9,950 nucleotides of DNA from an uncultured Pseudomonadota bacterium (GCA_945483255.1 CALYRP010000023.1:1-9950); one strand, 5' to 3'; shown: positions 1 through 7,620, counted from the stretch's first letter. The notes: a model not told the origin generated them from the letters alone. Numbers and translations are program-made.

Positions 1-1845
1 GGCAATATAAAATCAGAAAATGTTTCCGATGTTTCTGCAATCAGATTATTGGCCGGATATTTATTCAACACACAAAGGGGTGCAAACATATCATTTCGCG
101 CACCTTATTCTTTTAAATCTGGCCGACAATTATTAATTGATTCATCCACATGGAAAAGCCTGGAAATAGACGCACCGATTAATGATGGTGGTGCATGTTT
201 ACTGGATGTACTGGACCAAACAAAAACGGCATCAGGCGCACGAAAATTGCGTTCTTATTTGCGAACTTTGCCTGGGGATATTGATACTATTTTGCAACGC
301 CAGGAACATATTGGTCATTTATTAACAAATCATTCATTAATGGCAGAAATAGAATCTGTATTATCACGAACACCTGACGTTAATCGTGCATTATCGCGTT
401 TATTATCAGGACGCGGAACGCCACGTGATTTAAAAAATGTTTCTGAATTTTTATCAATATTAGATGTTGTAAAAAATGTTGGTAAAAAATTGGATACAAT
501 ATTGGCTGATAAATTCGCCCTCATAAACACACATGATGATTTGGCGAATGAATTAATATTGGCGTTAAGCGATGAATTACCTACATTTTTCCGTGACGGT
601 AATGTTATTAAAAATGGTTTTAACCCATCACTTGATAAAATGCGCGAACTTTCAAATGGCGCAATGGAAACAATCGCAAGATTACAAGAACAATATATAA
701 ACCAAACTGCTATAAATACATTAAAGATAAAATATAATAACATTCTTGGTTATTTTATAGAGGTTCCGTCATCTCGCGCTGATACATTAATGGCGCCAGA
801 ATCTGGTTTTATACACCGTCAAACAATGGCGGGCAATATGCGTTTTACAACACCGGCATTAATTGATTTGGACAATGATATCCGCAGTGCATCTGAAAAA
901 GCATCCGCAATTGAAAACGATATCATAAATAAATTTATTGAAAAGATTCGCGCCATATCAAACGATTTGATGAATACTGCAGATTTAGTGGCTGATATTG
1001 ATGTTTGGTTATCACTTGCCAATGTTGCAGACATTTATTCGTGGGTTCGCCCAACAATTACACCAAATAAAGAATTTGAAATTATTGGTGCCCGTCATCC
1101 AGTTATAGAATATGTATTACGCAAAAATGGTGATGCATTTGTTAAAAACGATTGTAATTTGAACGAACATCCAATTGCATTATTAACAGGGCCAAACATG
1201 GCTGGTAAATCAACATATTTGCGTCAAAACGCGATATTGGTTGTGTTGGCACACATGGGATCTTTTGTGCCGGCATCATCTGCCAAGATTGGAATTTTTG
1301 ATCAATTATTTTCACGTGTTGGGGCATCAGATAATTTGGCGGCCGGACAATCTACATTTATGGTTGAAATGGTTGAAACTTCTAATATTTTAAATCGCGC
1401 CACAGAAAAATCGTTTATCATATTTGATGAAATAGGGCGCGGCACATCAACATTTGATGGTATGGCAATCGCAACAGCGGTACTAGAATACCTTAACGAA
1501 TTGGGGGCGCGTACATTATTTGCCACGCATTATCATGAATTAACAAAATTGGTGGTTGATGAAAATTTAAGTAATGTTTCATGCCTTACAATTGATGTTC
1601 GCGAACACAATAACGATATTGTATTTTTGCATAAAATTATAAGCGGTGTTGCAAATCGATCATATGGAATTGCGGTTGCAAAAATGGCGGGCATGCCGCC
1701 AAGAATTGTTGAACGCGCAGAATCAGTATTGGCGGGCCTTGAAAACGACATGCCAAACGCACCAACAGCGCAAACACAAAAAGCATCTGTTAAACCTGTT
1801 GTTAACGAAGAAAAAACAAAATCACAACTATCATTATTTGGATAA
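1..1845 (+). CDS. mutS: DNA mismatch repair ATPase MutS (5'-truncated by window edge)
   Basis: MutS recognises base mismatches and small loops and recruits MutL for repair. The reading frame is open from base 1, so the gene starts upstream; 614 residues are visible. The mismatch-binding domain (with its Phe-x-Glu motif) and most of the connector domain are missing for that reason only. The visible part covers the core/lever and clamp domains (ending about base 1080) and then the ATPase. Walker A GPNMAGKST is at 1189-1215, FMVEM at about 1357-1371, and Walker B with FDEIGRGTSTFDG has its Asp-Glu at 1426-1431. The ATPase His is in FATHYHELTKL, and the dimer-interface helix-turn-helix region (NRSYGIAVAKMAG) follows. 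The tail after that is short and ends in QLSLFG, a match to the beta-clamp binding consensus QL(S/D)LF. The tetramerisation segment known from E. coli MutS is not visible. truB starts 3 nt after the stop, which suggests co-transcription and translational coupling. Identification is secure. Confidence 0.97.
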   Translation, partial: GNIKSENVSDVSAIRLLAGYLFNTQRGANISFRAPYSFKSGRQLLIDSSTWKSLEIDAPINDGGACLLDVLDQTKTASGARKLRSYLRTLPGDIDTILQRQEHIGHLLTNHSLMAEIESVLSRTPDVNRALSRLLSGRGTPRDLKNVSEFLSILDVVKNVGKKLDTILADKFALINTHDDLANELILALSDELPTFFRDGNVIKNGFNPSLDKMRELSNGAMETIARLQEQYINQTAINTLKIKYNNILGYFIEVPSSRADTLMAPESGFIHRQTMAGNMRFTTPALIDLDNDIRSASEKASAIENDIINKFIEKIRAISNDLMNTADLVADIDVWLSLANVADIYSWVRPTITPNKEFEIIGARHPVIEYVLRKNGDAFVKNDCNLNEHPIALLTGPNMAGKSTYLRQNAILVVLAHMGSFVPASSAKIGIFDQLFSRVGASDNLAAGQSTFMVEMVETSNILNRATEKSFIIFDEIGRGTSTFDGMAIATAVLEYLNELGARTLFATHYHELTKLVVDENLSNVSCLTIDVREHNNDIVFLHKIISGVANRSYGIAVAKMAGMPPRIVERAESVLAGLENDMPNAPTAQTQKASVKPVVNEEKTKSQLSLFG

Positions 1846-1848
1846 ACA

Positions 1849-2718
1849 ATGGACGGAATTGTAATAATTGATAAACAATCTGGACTTTTCAGCCGTCGCA
1901 TCGGTGTTCGCGTTGCGCGCATGTTTGGTGAAAAAAAATTCGGACACATTGGAACGCTTGATGAAATGGCAACCGGGGTTTTACCGATTATTATTGGAAA
2001 TGCAACAAAAATGATTCCTTTTATCGAAGAAAAAACACCAAACAAAAAAGAATATTTGTTTGGACTTCGATTTGGTATTGAAACAGATACTTTGGATATA
2101 TTGGGACACAAAACAAATAAATCTGACATCATCCCAAATGACAATGAAATTCGCACAGCTTGTGAAAACATTAAAAAATCAAACACACAAATTCCGCCAA
2201 TATATTCGGCAATTCATGTAAACGGTAAACGTGCCTATGATTTAGCGCGAAGTGGCGAAACAATTGAAATGGCACCACGCAAAATCACAATACACGAATT
2301 GGAATACATTGGAAAGACAGATGACGAATACAATTTTCGCGTTGTTTGTTCACGCGGGACATATGTTCGTGCGATTGTTCGGGATATTGCAAAATTATGT
2401 GGCGCTTTGGCAACAACAACTTATATTCGCCGAACATACACAAACGGTTTTGATATAAAAAATGCGCACACACTTGATTTTCTGGAAAATCTGGTTAATA
2501 ATAATGGACGCATTGATGAATATTTGATGCAACCAGATTGTGCACTGGGGGACATTCCGGTAATCAATCTGAACGATAAAGACACTGTTTTTTATAAAAA
2601 CGGCGGATTTATCAAAACTGGTGAAAATGACGGATTATACCGCGTTTATTCAAATAAAACATTTATTGGAATAGGGCGCATAGAATCTGGAACATTAAAA
2701 CCGAAACGAACACTTTAA
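1849..2718 (+). CDS. truB: tRNA pseudouridine-55 synthase TruB
   Basis: TruB converts U55 in the T-loop of nearly all elongator tRNAs to pseudouridine in the cytoplasm. The 289 residues are slightly shorter than E. coli TruB (314). The catalytic motif GHIGTLDEMATGVLP has the nucleophilic Asp at residue 38. KKEYLFGLRFGIETDTLD matches the second conserved block, with Tyr and the TDT-D pattern. The Y-S-A-x-x-V-N-G-K-R-A-Y-x-L-A-R-x-G block and CSRGTYVRAIVRDIA are the later active-site and RNA-binding motifs. About 60 C-terminal residues look like a small TruB_C/PUA-type domain. Two usually conserved positions differ: the N-terminal DKPxG motif reads DKQSG, and GTLDP reads GTLDE. The ATG at 1849 is 3 nt after the mutS stop. 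No clear Shine-Dalgarno sequence is visible, which fits translational coupling. rpsO follows, as in many proteobacteria, but the usual upstream partner rbfA is replaced by mutS. Confidence 0.96.
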   Translation: MDGIVIIDKQSGLFSRRIGVRVARMFGEKKFGHIGTLDEMATGVLPIIIGNATKMIPFIEEKTPNKKEYLFGLRFGIETDTLDILGHKTNKSDIIPNDNEIRTACENIKKSNTQIPPIYSAIHVNGKRAYDLARSGETIEMAPRKITIHELEYIGKTDDEYNFRVVCSRGTYVRAIVRDIAKLCGALATTTYIRRTYTNGFDIKNAHTLDFLENLVNNNGRIDEYLMQPDCALGDIPVINLNDKDTVFYKNGGFIKTGENDGLYRVYSNKTFIGIGRIESGTLKPKRTL

Positions 2719-2734
2719 CAAAAAAGGAAATACA

Positions 2735-3007
2735 ATGTCCGTAACAAAAGAAAAGAAAAGCGAATTGGTTGCTGCATATAAAAACAGCGATCACGATAAC
2801 GGTGGTTCTGCTGCGGCCCAGGTTGCAATTTTGACAGAACGCATTCGCAATTTAACAGAACATATGAAAAACAACCACAAAGATGAACATTCTAAACGTG
2901 GTTTATTGTTGATGGTTAACCGCCGTAAAAAATTATTGGCATACATCAAAAATCATAATGTTGCTGAATACGAAGATTTGATTAAGAAATTAGGTCTGCG
3001 TAAATAA
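2735..3007 (+). CDS. rpsO: 30S ribosomal protein S15
   Basis: S15 is a primary binder of 16S rRNA helices in the central domain of the small subunit and forms a bridge to 23S rRNA. The 90 residues match the usual length (about 89). Family blocks are easy to see: GSAAAQVAILTERIRNLTEH, then HKDEHSKRGLL in the rRNA-binding turn, NRRKKLLAYIKNH, and the C-terminal LIKKLGLRK. The start is supported by AGGA at 2725-2728, 6 nt before the ATG. The gene lies 16 nt after truB, so read-through from mutS-truB is likely; a separate promoter inside truB is possible but I did not identify one. The terminator lies 17 nt downstream and the next gene is convergent. The usual downstream neighbour pnp is therefore absent. 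Confidence 0.98.
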   Translation: MSVTKEKKSELVAAYKNSDHDNGGSAAAQVAILTERIRNLTEHMKNNHKDEHSKRGLLLMVNRRKKLLAYIKNHNVAEYEDLIKKLGLRK

Positions 3008-3023
3008 TTTTTTAAAAAATTAT

Positions 3024-3054
3024 AAAAAACACCGGCAAATGCCGGTTGTTTTTT
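3024..3054. terminator. Rho-independent terminator, probably bidirectional
   Basis: A perfect 6-bp GC-rich stem, ACCGGC (3031-3036) and GCCGGT (3041-3046), closes an AAAT loop. A run of T follows on the + strand (3049-3055), and a run of A precedes it (3024-3029), which reads as T on the - strand. With one bulged T at 3047 the stem extends through C3030-G3048 into A-T pairs. It lies between the convergent ends of rpsO and the MacB-like permease gene and can serve both. Its + strand T-run overlaps the permease stop codon (TTA at 3054-3056). Confidence 0.92.
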
Positions 3055-4271
3055 TATTCATATCTTAAACTGTCGATTGGATTTAATTTGGCGGCTTTGA
3101 TTGCAGGCATAACCCCAGATGCCAAACCAACAACAACTGCGACTGCTACCGACAAAATTACCGGCCAAATCGAAAACGGAACGTTATAATGTAATATAAA
3201 TCGCCCAACACCTTGGGATAAACCAACACCCAAGATTAACCCAATCATCGAACCAATAAAAGATATCATTACTGATTCAGATAAAAATTGAATTATGATA
3301 ACGCGTTCACGCGCACCAATAGCTTTGCGCACACCGATTTCACGTGTGCGTTCTGCAACAGACACCAACATCATATTCATAATACCAATTGAACCAACCA
3401 ATAAAGATACCGCGGCAATTGCAATTAATAATAATGTTAAATAACCAGTTACTGTGTCCATAGTTTCCATAATTTGTTTCATATCTGTTATTTGAAAATC
3501 ATCTTCATCTGTTTCTTTTAATCTGTGGCGTTGACGAAGCAGCGATGTTATTTGTTCAATTACAACATTATTATCAGAATCTGGATATATTTTAAGCGCT
3601 ATCATTGTAACCGCGTCTGGAAATTTAGAACCCATCAATCTTTTTTTAAGTGTTGTAACTGGAATTATAATCATATCGTCTTGGGAACCAAATGCAGAAT
3701 CACCACGCGCACGCATAACCCCAATTACAACAAATGGCATATTTTGAATTCTGATTATTTCACCAACTGGGTTTTCTGACATTCCCAATTCTGCCGCTGT
3801 ATCTGGGCCAATAACTGCATAAGTTGATGCATTTTTAATTGCATTTTCATCAAAGAAAGTCCCATATTCAACATCAATATCTTGAATTGCGGCATAATCA
3901 GGTGATGTTCCCAAAATCATTGTTGACCAATTTTTATTTCCATATATAACCTGGGACGACCCCATTTGCGCAGGCGCAACATATACAACATCACTTAATC
4001 TTTTTATTTGGTCGCCATCAGTGATTGTTAATGTCTGTCGATTTCCCATACGAACACCACCTGTGCGCGCCGCGCCTGCACGAATAACAATAGTGTTTGT
4101 GCCAAGTGATGAAAATTGGTCTGTGATTGATTTTTGAACTGTTTCACCAACAGCAACCATTATAACTACCGCCATAACACCGATAATAATACCCAATACA
4201 GTCAGAAACGAGCTTAATTTATTCCCGCTTATTGATATCCAAGATTCTTTTAAAATATCACCGATTGTCAT
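3054..4271 (-). CDS. MacB-type ABC exporter permease subunit (FtsX/MacB_PCD family)
   Basis: This is the inner-membrane permease of a MacAB-TolC-type exporter. It couples ATP hydrolysis by the neighbouring ATPase to a periplasmic conformational change rather than carrying substrate through the membrane. From the chosen start the protein has 405 residues. TM1 is at about 21-42 (FLTVLGIIIGVMAVVIMVAV). A large periplasmic domain runs to about 270. TM2 (about 277-302), TM3 (about 324-351) and TM4 (about 366-388) follow. Family hallmarks are the cytoplasmic loop ERTREIGVRKAIGAR and the ending PAIKAAKLNPIDSLRYE. The ORF is open to 4349, but the extra 26 residues would lie over the ATPase gene and the family homology begins at MTIGDILKESW, so I place the start at 4271. 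This gives a 14-nt overlap with the ATPase stop. No Shine-Dalgarno sequence is evident, so translational coupling is likely. The substrate cannot be told from sequence. Confidence 0.93.
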   Translation of the reverse strand: MTIGDILKESWISISGNKLSSFLTVLGIIIGVMAVVIMVAVGETVQKSITDQFSSLGTNTIVIRAGAARTGGVRMGNRQTLTITDGDQIKRLSDVVYVAPAQMGSSQVIYGNKNWSTMILGTSPDYAAIQDIDVEYGTFFDENAIKNASTYAVIGPDTAAELGMSENPVGEIIRIQNMPFVVIGVMRARGDSAFGSQDDMIIIPVTTLKKRLMGSKFPDAVTMIALKIYPDSDNNVVIEQITSLLRQRHRLKETDEDDFQITDMKQIMETMDTVTGYLTLLLIAIAAVSLLVGSIGIMNMMLVSVAERTREIGVRKAIGARERVIIIQFLSESVMISFIGSMIGLILGVGLSQGVGRFILHYNVPFSIWPVILSVAVAVVVGLASGVMPAIKAAKLNPIDSLRYE

Positions 4272-5013
4272 TTTTATGCCGTTTTTCTGAATCCAATAAA
4301 GTTGTTTCGCTTTTTGGAACATTTCCATCATATGTAACCCGTCCATCAAAAATATGAATTATGCGACGCGCATACTGGGCAATTTCAAATTCGTGGGTAA
4401 TCATTATTATTGTTATTCCAAAATCGTGATTTAATTTTTCAAAAAACTTTAAAATTTCATTCCCCATTTTTGAATCCAAAGAACCTGTCGGTTCATCAGC
4501 CAAAATCAATTTTGGATTTCCAGCCAACGCACGCGCAATTGCCACCCGTTGTTTCATACCGCCCGATAATTGTGTTGGAAAATATGTTTCAAAATTTTCA
4601 AGACCAACTAATTTTAACATTTCGCGTGCGCGTAATAATCTGTCATTAACAGACATTCCGCGATACATCAAAGGTAACATAACATTATCGACTATCGTTC
4701 GTTTGGAAAGCAAATTGAAATTCTGAAAAACAAACCCGATATATTCATTACGAATCGTCGCCAAATCATCTGGTGTTAAAGTTGTGATATCTTTGCCATA
4801 TAATTCGTACACACCATCGGTTGCATTATCTAGCGCGCCTATGATATTCATACATGTAGATTTTCCGGAACCACTTGGCCCCATAATTGCAACAAATTCA
4901 CCGCTTTTTATTGTAAAATTAATATCAAATAAAACCTGTTGCGTCCCACCGATTGCCAGCGGAAAAGATTTATTAACATTTTTTAAAACAATAATATCTT
5001 GTTCATTTTTCAT
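4258..5013 (-). CDS. MacB/LolD-type ABC transporter ATP-binding protein
   Basis: This cytoplasmic ATPase powers the adjacent FtsX-type permease. The 251 residues contain all nucleotide-binding motifs: Walker A GPSGSGKST (residues 45-53), Q-loop Gln97 in FVFQNFNLLS, signature LSGGMKQR (149-156), Walker B LILADEPTGSLDS (Asp173, Glu174) and H-loop His207 in MITHEF. FQxFNLL and ADEPTGSLDS are typical of the MacB/LolD/FtsE subgroup. In E. coli MacB the ATPase and permease are one chain, whereas here the nucleotide-binding domain is a separate protein with a short C-terminal tail of about 45 residues after the H-loop. The start ATG is 2 nt after the stop of the adaptor gene, and the 3' end overlaps the permease start by 14 nt. 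LolD is a possible alternative from the ATPase alone, but adjacent adaptor and channel genes argue for MacAB-type efflux. Confidence 0.94.
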   Translation of the reverse strand: MKNEQDIIVLKNVNKSFPLAIGGTQQVLFDINFTIKSGEFVAIMGPSGSGKSTCMNIIGALDNATDGVYELYGKDITTLTPDDLATIRNEYIGFVFQNFNLLSKRTIVDNVMLPLMYRGMSVNDRLLRAREMLKLVGLENFETYFPTQLSGGMKQRVAIARALAGNPKLILADEPTGSLDSKMGNEILKFFEKLNHDFGITIIMITHEFEIAQYARRIIHIFDGRVTYDGNVPKSETTLLDSEKRHKNDNR

Positions 5014-5015
5014 GG

Positions 5016-6197
5016 TTACATTCGTGGCCTGCGCATTTCGTTTTTATTAGATGTTGTTTGACCAGTAAAACCGACAATGATTTTATCCCCCGCCTTTAAT
5101 TCATCAGATATAATTTGTGTTTCTGTTGGTGTTGTGATACCGCGTTTATACGGAATAAAAACGATATCTTTGTCTCGTTTTACCGCCAGATGTGTTCTGG
5201 GCGTAATATCTTCCGATACATTATCAATTATGTTTTTAAAAGAACGGATTAAAAGACCAGAATTTTTTGTTTTCCATGCATCCTTTGTATTTGCAACAAC
5301 TGCTGTTACAAACGCAGTCATTCCCGGCATTAATTTCAAATCAGAATTATCAACATCAATCACAACAGTATAAACAACAACATTTGAAACTGTTGTAGGG
5401 GATAACCTTATTTGTTGAACATTTCCTTTGAATACCATATTCGGATATGCATCAACCGTAAATGTAACCGGTTGCCCATCTTTTATCATACCAATATCCG
5501 CCTCAGACACAGCGGTTTCAATTTGCATTTTTGATAAATCTTCGGCAATTTCAAAAAGATCCGGCGTTTGGAAAGATGCCGCAACCGTTTGGCCTTTGTC
5601 TACTTTTCTTGAAATAACCGTTCCGTCAACTGGCGATGTAATTGTCGCATATCCCAAATTTGTTACAGCGCGTTCATATGCATATTGTGCCTTGTTTACG
5701 GCCTGTTGTGCCTGTTCATATTGGGTTTGTGATTTTTCCATTTCTGCACGCGATATAAAACCATCTTTATATAAAGATTTATTTCGATTATATTCGCTTT
5801 GTGCGTATTTTAATTCTGATTTCATTGAATCCAGTGTTGCCAATGATTCATCAACCGTTGATTGTAAAACAGATGGTTCTATGGTTAATAAAATATCACC
5901 TTTTTTAACATGCGAATTATAGTCTACAAAAATATTTTCAATTGTACCTGAAACCTGGGATCCTACATTGATAGTGTTCACAGGTTGTATTTCCCCGGTT
6001 GCCGTTACAGATTGCGTTATATCACCACGCGTTATATCAATTGTTATATATTCTTTTTTCTTTGATTTGCCAGGGCACAGCCACCAACAAAACAAAACCA
6101 AAATTATGACTAAAATCCCAATCCACCATTTATTGCGCCAAATCCAATTCCATAATCTTTTCAAAAAAGACGGTTTTTCAATAACTCCGTTTTCCAT
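5016..6197 (-). CDS. MacA-like periplasmic adaptor (membrane fusion protein, HlyD/RND-MFP family)
   Basis: This adaptor bridges the inner-membrane ABC permease and the outer-membrane channel. It has 393 residues. A short basic N-terminus and one membrane anchor (about 24-42) lead into the periplasmic part. The first half of the lipoyl-like domain is GEIQPVNTINVGSQVSGTI followed by VKKGDILLTIEP. A long alpha-helical hairpin (about 110-175, rich in Gln, Glu, Ala and Lys) follows, then the second lipoyl half, ATITSPVDGTVISRKVDKGQ. The beta-barrel segment contains LMPGMTAFVTAVV, and a membrane-proximal domain ends the protein. Order and motifs match MacA. The anchor region is unusually tryptophan-rich (seven Trp between residues 16 and 39). 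The start codon shares one base with the stop of the tolC-like gene (TAATG), and the ATPase gene follows 2 nt after its stop, so stoichiometric translation by coupling is likely. Confidence 0.93.
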   Translation of the reverse strand: MENGVIEKPSFLKRLWNWIWRNKWWIGILVIILVLFCWWLCPGKSKKKEYITIDITRGDITQSVTATGEIQPVNTINVGSQVSGTIENIFVDYNSHVKKGDILLTIEPSVLQSTVDESLATLDSMKSELKYAQSEYNRNKSLYKDGFISRAEMEKSQTQYEQAQQAVNKAQYAYERAVTNLGYATITSPVDGTVISRKVDKGQTVAASFQTPDLFEIAEDLSKMQIETAVSEADIGMIKDGQPVTFTVDAYPNMVFKGNVQQIRLSPTTVSNVVVYTVVIDVDNSDLKLMPGMTAFVTAVVANTKDAWKTKNSGLLIRSFKNIIDNVSEDITPRTHLAVKRDKDIVFIPYKRGITTPTETQIISDELKAGDKIIVGFTGQTTSNKNEMRRPRM

Positions 6198-7510
6198 TAT
6201 TTATTTTCCTTTAAACCGTTTTTTATATCACCAATCGCCAGCGCAACCGCTGCGCGTTTTACAAATAAATCGTATTTAGCGCTGTTGTGTTGATTGCGTG
6301 CATCTGCTAATTCAGATTGTGCGGTTTGCCAATCTAGCATGGTGCTGCGCCCAACCTTGTACATACCAGATGTAACACGTTCGCTTTCTATTGCAGATTT
6401 TAATAATATTTCCGTTTGTCTAAGAACAGTTTGTGCAGTCTTGTAATTTTGATATGCACTGAACACATCCAACATTGCATTATCGGCAACATTTTGTTCT
6501 GTGCTTTTCATATTTTCCCAATCTGCATTTGCAGAACGCGCATTATAAAAATTTGAAAAACCAGTAAATACCGGCATTGACACAGAAACCCCAAATGTTC
6601 CATGTGTTTTCATTGTGATATCGTTGAACATTCCACCCACACTTGTATCTTTTATATCAACACCTACATTTATTGAAACCGATGGCAAATTTTTAAGAAA
6701 CGCACTGTTGCGGCGATGCCACGCCGCATTTGTCTGGGAATGCGCCTTTAATAAATCTGGTCTTTTTTTCTTTGCAATTTCCATTAATTTATCTATATCT
6801 TTGCTTTCTGCATCACTTCCAAATGATGCGGGCATATCCTTGATTTTTATATCTTGATATGCCGGAAAAGATAAAATATTTAAAAGTGTTCCTTTGGCAA
6901 TTTCGCGATTGTTTTTTGCGCGTTCCAAGGCTAATTCAGATGACGCTAGTGTTGTGTCGGCCTTGTATACATCTGCACGCGCAACAGCACCAGATTTATA
7001 TTTTTTATCTGCGGTATCTTTTGCGGTCTGCGCCACAGTTAATGCAGATTTAGCCGCAACAACCGCCGCATCAGAATTTAATAATTCATAATATGCCCCA
7101 ATAACAGAATATATAAAATTTTGAATTGTTTCATCGTAATCAAAGCCTGCTGCACGAAATGTAGCCAAACTTTGTGCAAAATCAGATTCACGCTTTCCAA
7201 AATCAAAAATCAAATAAGATGCGGAAAGCGATACTGTATAATCCCAATCATCGTGTTCTGTATGTGAACGATTTGTCCCTACATGTCCGGACACGGTTGG
7301 CGAATAATACGAATGCGCCGCATTTTTAATATATCTTTGTGATTGTAATGCGGCATATGCCGCGGCGGTGCTCGGATTCCGACAAAGCGCCATATTCACA
7401 ACTTCAATCAAAGACATTTCGTCTGTTGGAATATGACGCATGGTTGCGCAATCATCATAAGAATATGCACAAAACGGAAAAAATAATAAAAGCCCCCACA
7501 GATATCTCAT
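6197..7510 (-). CDS. TolC-family outer membrane efflux channel
   Basis: This protein should be the outer-membrane exit duct of the tripartite exporter encoded in the same operon. It has 437 residues with a Sec signal peptide (MRYLWGLLLFFPFCAYS, likely cleaved after residue 17), giving a mature length of about 420, usual for TolC-type proteins. Two outer membrane efflux (OEP) repeats are visible. The first begins at MSLIEVVNMALCRNPSTAAA and contains long Ala-rich helices with KKYKSGAVARADVYKADTTLA. The second includes KKRPDLLKAHSQTNAAWHRR and ends with VTSGMYKVGRSTMLDWQTAQ, the repeated Y-x-x-G-x-x-x-x-x-D pattern of the family. It is the first gene of the operon, unlike E. coli where tolC is unlinked to macAB. 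No good Shine-Dalgarno sequence precedes the ATG (the nearest AGG is 15 nt away), so the start rests on the well-formed signal peptide. Confidence 0.93.
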   Translation of the reverse strand: MRYLWGLLLFFPFCAYSYDDCATMRHIPTDEMSLIEVVNMALCRNPSTAAAYAALQSQRYIKNAAHSYYSPTVSGHVGTNRSHTEHDDWDYTVSLSASYLIFDFGKRESDFAQSLATFRAAGFDYDETIQNFIYSVIGAYYELLNSDAAVVAAKSALTVAQTAKDTADKKYKSGAVARADVYKADTTLASSELALERAKNNREIAKGTLLNILSFPAYQDIKIKDMPASFGSDAESKDIDKLMEIAKKKRPDLLKAHSQTNAAWHRRNSAFLKNLPSVSINVGVDIKDTSVGGMFNDITMKTHGTFGVSVSMPVFTGFSNFYNARSANADWENMKSTEQNVADNAMLDVFSAYQNYKTAQTVLRQTEILLKSAIESERVTSGMYKVGRSTMLDWQTAQSELADARNQHNSAKYDLFVKRAAVALAIGDIKNGLKENK

Positions 7511-7542
7511 AATACAAACAAGATACCTGTTTTAAACGGCAA

Positions 7543-7570
7543 AATATATCGGAACAAATTCACTTTCCAA
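7543..7570 (-). promoter_or_regulatory. Candidate sigma-70 promoter of the efflux operon
   Basis: On the - strand TTGGAA (7570-7565) and TATATT (7548-7543) are separated by 16 nt, close to the sigma-70 consensus. Transcription would begin near 7536, leaving a leader of about 25 nt before the tolC-like start. The call comes from pattern inspection in AT-rich DNA, so a chance match is possible. Confidence 0.5.
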
Positions 7571-7586
7571 AGGCGTTATTTTTATG

Positions 7587-7615
7587 TTGAAATATGATTA
7601 TTTTTTGCTTAATAT
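7587..7615 (+). promoter_or_regulatory. Candidate sigma-70 promoter of tRNA-Cys/recF/sspB
   Basis: TTGAAA (7587-7592) and TAATAT (7610-7615) are separated by exactly 17 nt, which is near-consensus spacing. Transcription would begin around 7621-7623, 7-9 nt before the tRNA. No other promoter is evident before recF, so this one probably serves the tRNA and the three genes behind it. The -10 box lies inside a short palindrome (7606-7620). Confidence 0.65.
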
Positions 7616-7620
7616 AAGCA
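7606..7620. repeat. Short perfect inverted repeat over the -10 box
   Basis: TGCTTA (7606-7611) and TAAGCA (7615-7620) are exact reverse complements around an ATA centre. The palindrome covers the proposed -10 hexamer TAATAT of the tRNA-Cys promoter. It could be an operator for a dimeric regulator, or a chance palindrome in AT-rich DNA. It is not followed by a T-run, so it is not a terminator. Confidence 0.4.

Noticed and set aside
49..51. TTG as start of a complete 598-residue MutS
   Set aside because: The frame stays open upstream to base 1 and the residues there continue MutS sequence; the N-terminal domains lie outside the window.
1533..2186. 217-residue open frame on the - strand across the end of mutS and start of truB
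   Set aside because: It is fully antisense to two well-recognised genes, crosses their junction and resembles no family I know; it is a by-product of their codon use.
4272..4349. 26-residue N-terminal extension of the permease
   Set aside because: It would lie over the 3' end of the ATPase gene, lacks family similarity, and the MacB-type N-terminus begins at the Met encoded at 4271.
5428..5922. 164-residue open frame on the + strand inside the macA-like gene
   Set aside because: It is antisense to a clear adaptor gene, Cys/Ser-rich with no motif, and has no ribosome binding site.
7457..7510. Lipoprotein signal on the TolC-like protein (Cys at residue 14)
   Set aside because: The residues before Cys (F-P-F) do not match a lipobox; a normal signal peptide cleaved after Ser17 fits better.
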